Positions 59,123 through 64,000 of a stretch of DNA of 64,000 nt are shown here, one piece after another (position 1 is the stretch's first letter; every line of letters starts with the position of its first letter). A program made the position numbers and the translations under genes. The stretch is taken from assembly GCA_024653485.1 (NCBI GenBank), contig JANLFY010000005.1:62001-126000 (forward strand). The letters are read 5' to 3'. The stretch comes from Bacillota bacterium. Lineage in GTDB: Bacteria > Bacillota > SHA-98 > UBA4971. The notes beneath the pieces were generated by a model. The model was not told the DNA's origin. It saw only the letters and a list, made by a program, of their open reading frames with translations, and ran no database searches.

Positions 59123-61303
59123 CTACACCGACTGCAACTGCTGGACGCCCGTGTGGTGCGCCCTATGCACGTCGGTTACTCCGTGAACGCGCCTCACTCT
59201 GTTCACAATGGAGTTCAGATGGTCGGTGTCCGTGATCTCGACCACCATGTTCACCACAGCCATCTGGTCCTTCGTCGTTCTGGCGTTCACGGCGCTGATA
59301 TTGGCTCGAAGCTCGGTGATAGCCGACATTATGTTGGAGAGGAGCGCCACTCTATCGTGAGCCTCGATCTCGAGCTCCACGGGATAGGAGTTGTCCTCGG
59401 CAAACTCCCATTCCACCTCAATGGTGCGCTCAGGCGAGCCCAGGAGCCACGATATGTTCGGACAATCGCTCCTGTGCACCGAGATGCCCTTCCCTCTCGT
59501 GATGTAGCCGATTATCTCGTCCCCGGGCACGGGGCTGCAGCACTTGGCCATTCTTACGAGGACGTTGTCCACGCCCTTCACCTTGACGCCCTGCCCCGAC
59601 CGACGCTTCCGCCGCGAGACAAGCTGAGTCGGCTCCTTTTCCTCTTTGTCCCTAGCAAGCCTCTCAGGAACGAGCCGAGTCACCACCATGGCAGGCGACA
59701 TCTTGCCATCGCCGATCGAGGCAAGCAAGTCCTCCGGGTCTGCGAACCCCAGGCGCCTCGCTGCCAAAGAGAGCCTATCCACCTTGAGGTTGTCGCGAAC
59801 CTCAAGACCTTGTCTGCGCAGCTCCCGCTCGATGAGTTCCCGGCCTCGCGGCACGGCCTCCTCGCGGTGCACCTCCCTGACCCATTGGCGGATCTTGTTG
59901 CGAGCTTTCGATGTCTTGACGAAAGCGAGCCAGTCGCGGCTGGGCGCCCCCGGTCCCTTGGATGTGATAATCTCCACGATGTCTCCGTTGCACAGCTGGT
60001 GGTCGAGGGGCACCATCCTGCCGTTGACCCTGGCGCCTGTGCATCTGTGTCCGATGTCCGTGTGCACGGTGTAGGCGAAGTCCACCGGGGTGGACCCTGC
60101 GGGGAGGTTTTTGACGTCGCCCTTTGGGGTGAATACGAAGACTTCGTCTTTAAAGAGGTCTATCTTCAGGGTCTCCATGAAGTCATGGACGTCCTTCATG
60201 TCCCGCTGCCACTCGAGGAGCTGGCGCAGCCACGAGAGCTTCTCCTCGAACTCGCTCACGGTGCGCGTGCCTTCCTTGTACCTCCAATGGGCCGCGATGC
60301 CGTACTCCGCGGTACGATGCATCTCCCAGGTTCGGATCTGGATTTCGAGCGGTTCTCCGGCGGGACCGATGACGGTCGTATGCAGCGACTGATACATGTT
60401 GGACTTGGGCATCGCGATGTAATCCTTGAACCGCCCGGGCATCGGCTTCCACAACGAGTGGACTATCCCCAGCACCGCGTAGCAGTCCCTCACGCTGTTG
60501 ACAATGACCCTTATGGCAATGAGGTCGTATATCTCCTCAAAGGCCTTTCCCTTCAGCTTCATCTTCTCGTATATACTGTAGAAGTGCTTCGCCCGTCCTT
60601 GCAGTTCGCACGGCACATGTGCCTCGTCGAGGGCCCTCCTGAGCACCGCGCTCGCCTGTTCTATGAGACCCTCCCGCTCCTTTCGCTTCCTCGCGACCTT
60701 CTCGACGAGCTTGTAATACTCGCCTGGCTCGAGGTACCGGAGCGCCAGGTCTTCGAGCTCCCACTTGACTCTCCACATGCCCAGCCTGTGGGCCAACGGT
60801 GCGTATATCTCGAGAGTCTCCCTGGCTATCCTCGCCTGTCTCTCCCACGGAAGATGCCCCAGGGTGCGCATGTTGTGCAGTCTATCGGCCAACTTGATGA
60901 GGACAACCCTGATGTCCTGGGCCATCGCCAGGAACATCTTTCGAAGGTTCTCCGCCTGTTGTTCCTCCCGTGACATGAATGGCAGCCGGCCCAGCTTGGT
61001 GACTCCGTCGACGAGAACGCTCACCTCTCGTCCGAACTCGGCCTTGATCTGATCGAGAGTGACGGGCGTGTCCTCTATCACGTCATGGAGCAGGCCCGCC
61101 GAGATCGTTGTGACGTCCATCTCGAGCTCCGCGAGGATCGCGGCAACCCCGAGGGGATGGAAGATGAAAGAGTCCCCCGAGTCACGCCTCTGCCCGGCGT
61201 GGGCATGAGCCGCAAACTCATAGGCCTTCCTCACCCCATCGAGATCTCCCTCGGGAGCGTACCGCCTTATTCTCTCGATGATGTCGCCTATGCCTTGCTC
61301 CAT
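59123..61303 (-). CDS. relA: bifunctional (p)ppGpp synthetase/hydrolase Rel
   Basis: Stringent-response enzyme of the long RSH type, 726 residues. The HD hydrolase domain ([12 protein letters not shown] ... [12 protein letters not shown], with TKLGR) looks intact. The synthetase domain has [50 protein letters not shown] with [10 protein letters not shown]. The TGS domain ([41 protein letters not shown]), a zinc-finger region ([27 protein letters not shown]) and a C-terminal ACT domain follow. Both activities are expected. The ATG at 61303 is chosen; TTG 61318 would add five residues. A promoter (CTGTCA-17-TATAAT, 61406-61434) lies at the recJ 3' end. Confidence 0.97.
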   Translation of the reverse strand: MEQGIGDIIERIRRYAPEGDLDGVRKAYEFAAHAHAGQRRDSGDSFIFHPLGVAAILAELEMDVTTISAGLLHDVIEDTPVTLDQIKAEFGREVSVLVDGVTKLGRLPFMSREEQQAENLRKMFLAMAQDIRVVLIKLADRLHNMRTLGHLPWERQARIARETLEIYAPLAHRLGMWRVKWELEDLALRYLEPGEYYKLVEKVARKRKEREGLIEQASAVLRRALDEAHVPCELQGRAKHFYSIYEKMKLKGKAFEEIYDLIAIRVIVNSVRDCYAVLGIVHSLWKPMPGRFKDYIAMPKSNMYQSLHTTVIGPAGEPLEIQIRTWEMHRTAEYGIAAHWRYKEGTRTVSEFEEKLSWLRQLLEWQRDMKDVHDFMETLKIDLFKDEVFVFTPKGDVKNLPAGSTPVDFAYTVHTDIGHRCTGARVNGRMVPLDHQLCNGDIVEIITSKGPGAPSRDWLAFVKTSKARNKIRQWVREVHREEAVPRGRELIERELRRQGLEVRDNLKVDRLSLAARRLGFADPEDLLASIGDGKMSPAMVVTRLVPERLARDKEEKEPTQLVSRRKRRSGQGVKVKGVDNVLVRMAKCCSPVPGDEIIGYITRGKGISVHRSDCPNISWLLGSPERTIEVEWEFAEDNSYPVELEIEAHDRVALLSNIMSAITELRANISAVNARTTKDQMAVVNMVVEITDTDHLNSIVNRVRRVHGVTDVHRAHHTGVQQLQSV

Positions 61304-61405
61304 CTCGACCACCCGCAACCGACATCGCTCCCGGACGAAGAGTCCCTGACCGCCAGCCGCGCCGCGCCCGGAGGGCGCCTGTCGGCCGCCCTTTTCACAC
61401 CTTCA

Positions 61406-61434
61406 ATTATACAACAAGCGTCAGCTTCTGACAG
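61406..61434 (-). promoter_or_regulatory. promoter of relA-dtd
   Basis: Minus strand CTGTCA (61429-61434, within the last codons of recJ), 17-nt spacer, TATAAT (61406-61411). The leader of about 95 nt is GC-rich with hairpin potential. Confidence 0.5.
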
Positions 61435-63160
61435 CCTCCCGCAACTCTTTTACATTAAGCTGAACTTGCTTGGCGCCATTCCACTGATTGACCTCGATGG
61501 TGTATAGGACGTCCAGCTCCCTCGCTCCCCGCGCGAAAAGCACGGGTGCCTTGCTCCCAAGCCCAAACCCTATCGCATCGAGCACGACCCCGTCCTGAGC
61601 GAGTTTCATCTTGAGGTGCCTCGCTTCAGCCCCTACGCCTCGGTACTCGACGGGCCGCACTCCCGTCGATAGAAAGGTCGGAACGGGGTTGCCCTCTCCG
61701 AACGGGGCCATCATGCCAAGACCCTCCGCCGCGGCGAGGTCGATCTCGCCGAACCTCACCTCTAGATCGCAGACGACCTTTCGAGTGAGGTCCTCCGGAG
61801 TCAACGTGCTCCGGCCTATCTGGTTCAAGCGCTCGCGAAGCGCATCGACGGCACTACGGGACAGCGACAGCCCCGCCGCTCGGCGGTGGCCTCCGAATTC
61901 CTTGAGCAAGTCTTTGCACTGAACGAGGCCCCCGTATAGATCGAAAGAGTCGATGCTCCTGCCTGAGCCGCGCCCTTCATCACCTTCCATGCTTATCAAT
62001 ATCACGGGGCGCCAGAAGCGTTCCACGAGACGCGAGGCGACCACTCCGATCACGCCCGGATGCCAGCCTTCGCCCGCCAAGACTATCACGGCGTCCTCCG
62101 CTTCGCCGTCCTCAGAGGTCTTCACCATTGATGCGGCCTCGTCCAGTATGGCCTGCTCCAAGGACTGCCTTTCCTGATTCGCCTTGTCCAGGATTGACGC
62201 GATGCGCTCCGCGTCGTCCGGAGAGGCGGCGGTGAGCAGGTCCACACAAAGCGAAGCGTCTCCAAGCCTCCCCGCGGCGTTCAGCCGTGGGCCAAGGAAG
62301 AAGCCCACGGCGGCGGCCCCGATCTCTCGTCCCGTCAGGCCCGACACCTGGATGAGCGCCTGAATGCCCGGGTTGGGAGCGGTGCTCAGCCTGGCAAGGC
62401 CGTGCTTTACAAGGATCCTGTTCTCGCCGGTCAGGGGGGCCACGTCCGCTATCGTGCCCAACGCCACGAGTTCGAGCAGCTCGTCAGAGGGCACGGGCGC
62501 GTCAAGGGTGCCCGCGTGAGCCCTCAGGAGCGCCGAGGCCAGCTTGTAGGCGACGCCCACCCCGGCGAGGTCAGGGAACGCGTAGGTCTGGTCCCTTCTC
62601 TTGGGGTTCACCAGCGCGTGAGCCCTCGGGAGCACGTGGGAGGGCTCGTGATGGTCGGTGACAATTACGTCGATTCCCCGCTTTGCAGCGAGGTTCACCT
62701 CCTCCACCGCTGTGATGCCGCAGTCCACGGTGATGATGAGGGATACGCCGGCGGACGCCGCTCTCTCTACAGCCTCCAGATTCAGCCCGTATCCTTCATG
62801 GAGTCTCCCGGGGATGTAGTAATCCACGTTGGCGCCGAGAGTCCTCAACACGTCCAGCAAGACGCACGTGGACGTGATGCCGTCCACATCGTAATCGCCG
62901 TAAATCCGGATCCGCTCACCGTTCCTCAGAGCGCGAAGCACCCTGACCACCGCCAGTTCCATGTCCGGCAGGAGGAACGGATCCAAGAGATCCCCCATGT
63001 CCGCCCTCAGGAATTCCTGGGCAGCCGAGGGGCTGGCGTAACCCCGAAGCAGCATTACCCTGGCCACGAGCAGCGGAATCCGGAGCTCCCTTGCAAGCGC
63101 CTTGCTCGTCTCTTCAGAGTCTCTAGAAAGACCCGCGACGCTCCATACGCGACCTGCCAA
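61421..63160 (-). CDS. recJ: single-stranded-DNA-specific exonuclease RecJ
   Basis: 5'-3' ssDNA exonuclease of the DHH superfamily, 579 residues. Motif I is RIYGDYDVDGITSTCVL, motif II VSLIITVDCGITA, motif III DVIVTDHHEP, and motif IV includes NPKRRDQTYAFPDLAGVGVAYKLA. The DHHA1 domain contains GEGWHPGVIGVVASRLVERFWRPVILIS with GSGRSIDSFDLYGGL and GGHRRAAGLSL. The C-terminal OB region includes VVCDLEVRFGEIDL. I chose TTG 63160 because GGAGG lies 9 nt before it, although ATG 63166/63178/63181 are also in frame. A terminator (63319-63352) separates it from lapA, and a TATAAT element (63306-63311) is available upstream. No apt gene follows. Confidence 0.95.
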   Translation of the reverse strand: MAGRVWSVAGLSRDSEETSKALARELRIPLLVARVMLLRGYASPSAAQEFLRADMGDLLDPFLLPDMELAVVRVLRALRNGERIRIYGDYDVDGITSTCVLLDVLRTLGANVDYYIPGRLHEGYGLNLEAVERAASAGVSLIITVDCGITAVEEVNLAAKRGIDVIVTDHHEPSHVLPRAHALVNPKRRDQTYAFPDLAGVGVAYKLASALLRAHAGTLDAPVPSDELLELVALGTIADVAPLTGENRILVKHGLARLSTAPNPGIQALIQVSGLTGREIGAAAVGFFLGPRLNAAGRLGDASLCVDLLTAASPDDAERIASILDKANQERQSLEQAILDEAASMVKTSEDGEAEDAVIVLAGEGWHPGVIGVVASRLVERFWRPVILISMEGDEGRGSGRSIDSFDLYGGLVQCKDLLKEFGGHRRAAGLSLSRSAVDALRERLNQIGRSTLTPEDLTRKVVCDLEVRFGEIDLAAAEGLGMMAPFGEGNPVPTFLSTGVRPVEYRGVGAEARHLKMKLAQDGVVLDAIGFGLGSKAPVLFARGARELDVLYTIEVNQWNGAKQVQLNVKELREAVRS

Positions 63161-63318
63161 TGCCATCTTCCTCCACATCATCTCGCGCCGCCGCTCTCCG
63201 GCCCGCTGCGGTCGGCTCTTGGAGCGCTCGGCAGTCTTCCACGGCCATCCGCGAGGAGCTGCCACGCTAAGCCGGACTTGCCCACCGATTACGCCCACCT
63301 ACTGCATTATAAGCAAGA

Positions 63319-63352
63319 AAGGCACTTCCTGGCTAGTCCAGGGCAGTGCCTT
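63319..63352 (-). terminator. Rho-independent terminator after lapA
   Basis: Outer arms 63319-63326 and 63345-63352 (AAGGCACT / AGTGCCTT) enclose inner arms 63328-63332 and 63338-63342 (CCTGG / CCAGG), with a 5-nt loop. On the minus strand it is followed by TCTTGCTT, a U-rich end. Confidence 0.75.
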
Positions 63353-63448
63353 CTGTGCGGCGACACGAGTCCTTCGGTTGGTGGCATCGCCCCCGGCTCG
63401 CTGAGGTGGGGTCTCGTCCGGGTGCGGTTTCACTCCCGTCGCATACTC

Positions 63449-63961
63449 TCAGGCGCCGGATTTCCGTTCAACGTGGTCGGCTGCGTGGCTTGCCAGCGCG
63501 TCGGGCTCGGCTCCGACCCCAGGGTCGACGCCTCCCTGGGGCGGCGGAAGAACCTCCATAACCTGTGTAGCCTCCAGTTCGACTTCGAGATCCTCCATCC
63601 GCTTCCTGGCGCTCTCTAGCTCATGCGTTCTCGCGCGCACCTCGTTCTCCAGTCTCGCGACCTCGTCTTCCAAGTTCGCGGCCTTGCCTCTAGTCGTCTC
63701 GAGTTCGTGAGTAAGCCGCTCGGCCCTTCCGCGGAGCGACCTCAGACTGAGCCTGAGGCCGATTTCTCGCACGGCGCCCAGTAGAGCGATGACCAAGGCT
63801 CCAGCAGCGGCGGAACCGAGAATGACGAGCGCGAGAGAAACATCGGTAAGGCGCCACCTGAGGAACGTGACTGTAACCGGCATGGAGTTCTGGATGGCGA
63901 ACACCGCTACGAGGAGAGCAAACGCAAGTCCGATGACCGTTACTACCTGCAAAGAGCTCAT
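63449..63961 (-). CDS. lapA: LapA domain membrane protein with coiled coil
   Basis: LapA/YrvD-like protein (170 residues): two N-terminal membrane helices (VVTVIGLAFALLVAVFAIQNSMPVTVTFL and LALVILGSAAAGALVIALL) separated by the conserved PVTVTFLRWRLTDVSL turn. A predicted coiled coil follows (about 75-130, rich in Glu/Arg with Leu heptads: LTHELETTRGKAANLEDEVARLENEV) and then a Pro/Gly tail. In E. coli LapA acts with LapB in lipopolysaccharide control; in Firmicutes its role is unknown but it is regularly found before recJ, as here. ATG 63961 has GGGAG upstream. A terminator follows the gene. Confidence 0.88.
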   Translation of the reverse strand: MSSLQVVTVIGLAFALLVAVFAIQNSMPVTVTFLRWRLTDVSLALVILGSAAAGALVIALLGAVREIGLRLSLRSLRGRAERLTHELETTRGKAANLEDEVARLENEVRARTHELESARKRMEDLEVELEATQVMEVLPPPQGGVDPGVGAEPDALASHAADHVERKSGA

Positions 63962-64000
63962 CTCCCGCGCCGAAGCAGGCGACCGACCCGAAAGGGGGTT

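Noticed and set aside
59078-60973. 631-codon open frame on the plus strand
   Set aside because: It lies opposite relA, whose frame has full domain structure; the plus-strand product is a His/Arg/Pro-rich shadow typical of GC-rich DNA.
1-64000. CRISPR arrays, insertion sequences, rRNA or tRNA genes
   Set aside because: No regularly spaced repeats, transposase motifs, terminal inverted repeats or RNA gene signatures were seen on reading both strands.

Overview
The window is about 64 kb of GC-rich DNA from an endospore-forming member of the Bacillota. Spo0A, the SpoIVB protease and an uninterrupted sigK are all present. The long run lapA-recJ-relA-dtd-hisS-aspS-rarA-Rrf2-iscS-mnmA-alaS-ireB-ruvX-DUF1292-mltG is the housekeeping neighbourhood familiar from Bacillus and Clostridia. 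The high GC, many GTG/TTG starts, an ABC binding protein with a Sec signal but no lipobox, and SteA/SteB genes suggest a deep-branching, high-GC class rather than Bacillus proper. I cannot name the species. Every gene but one (a penicillin-binding transpeptidase) is on the minus strand, so the natural reading order runs from high to low coordinates.

Right part, 63961 down to 38029: lapA, recJ, relA, dtd, an MBL-fold hydrolase, a SurA_N/TPR protein, hisS and aspS. A promoter at the very end of aspS is followed by a structured intergenic transcript unit, where Bacillus subtilis carries its 6S-1 RNA gene. Then come rarA, an Fe-S-type Rrf2 regulator with its own promoter and operator, iscS, iscU and mnmA, two membrane proteins, and alaS with a near-consensus promoter. 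Next are ireB, a membrane-anchored baseplate-J-like protein, a ferredoxin-tailed aldo/keto reductase, ruvX, DUF1292 and mltG. The plus-strand penicillin-binding protein converges on mltG.

Middle, 34987 down to 22322: a sugar-acid catabolic cluster headed by a GntR/FCD regulator. It encodes an FGGY gluconokinase, a LarA-like (DUF2088) protein, a CUT1 ABC importer without an ATPase, 6-phosphogluconate dehydrogenase, a zinc alcohol dehydrogenase, a GntP permease, a terminator and a PfkB kinase. The simplest route is gluconate uptake (GntP), phosphorylation (GntK) and oxidative decarboxylation to ribulose 5-phosphate (Gnd). The LarA-like protein, dehydrogenase, PfkB kinase and ABC importer would feed related hydroxy-acids or polyols into that route.

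21892 down to 17571: an ABC-2 export operon (membrane protein, winged-helix regulator, ATPase, two permeases) with a strong promoter and a 15-bp palindrome at the start site. A 39-residue Trp-rich membrane microprotein follows.

17371 down to 1: sigK, the yqeG-type phosphatase, priA, def, fmt, a YugP-like metallopeptidase and rsmB. A large hairpin precedes spoIVB, and a good sigma-H promoter precedes spo0A. After spo0A come steA, steB, a family-2 glycosyltransferase and a truncated MraY/WecA-like transferase, a probable envelope module, then nfo and dinG, which runs off the left edge. I saw no tRNA, rRNA, CRISPR array, insertion sequence or prophage.
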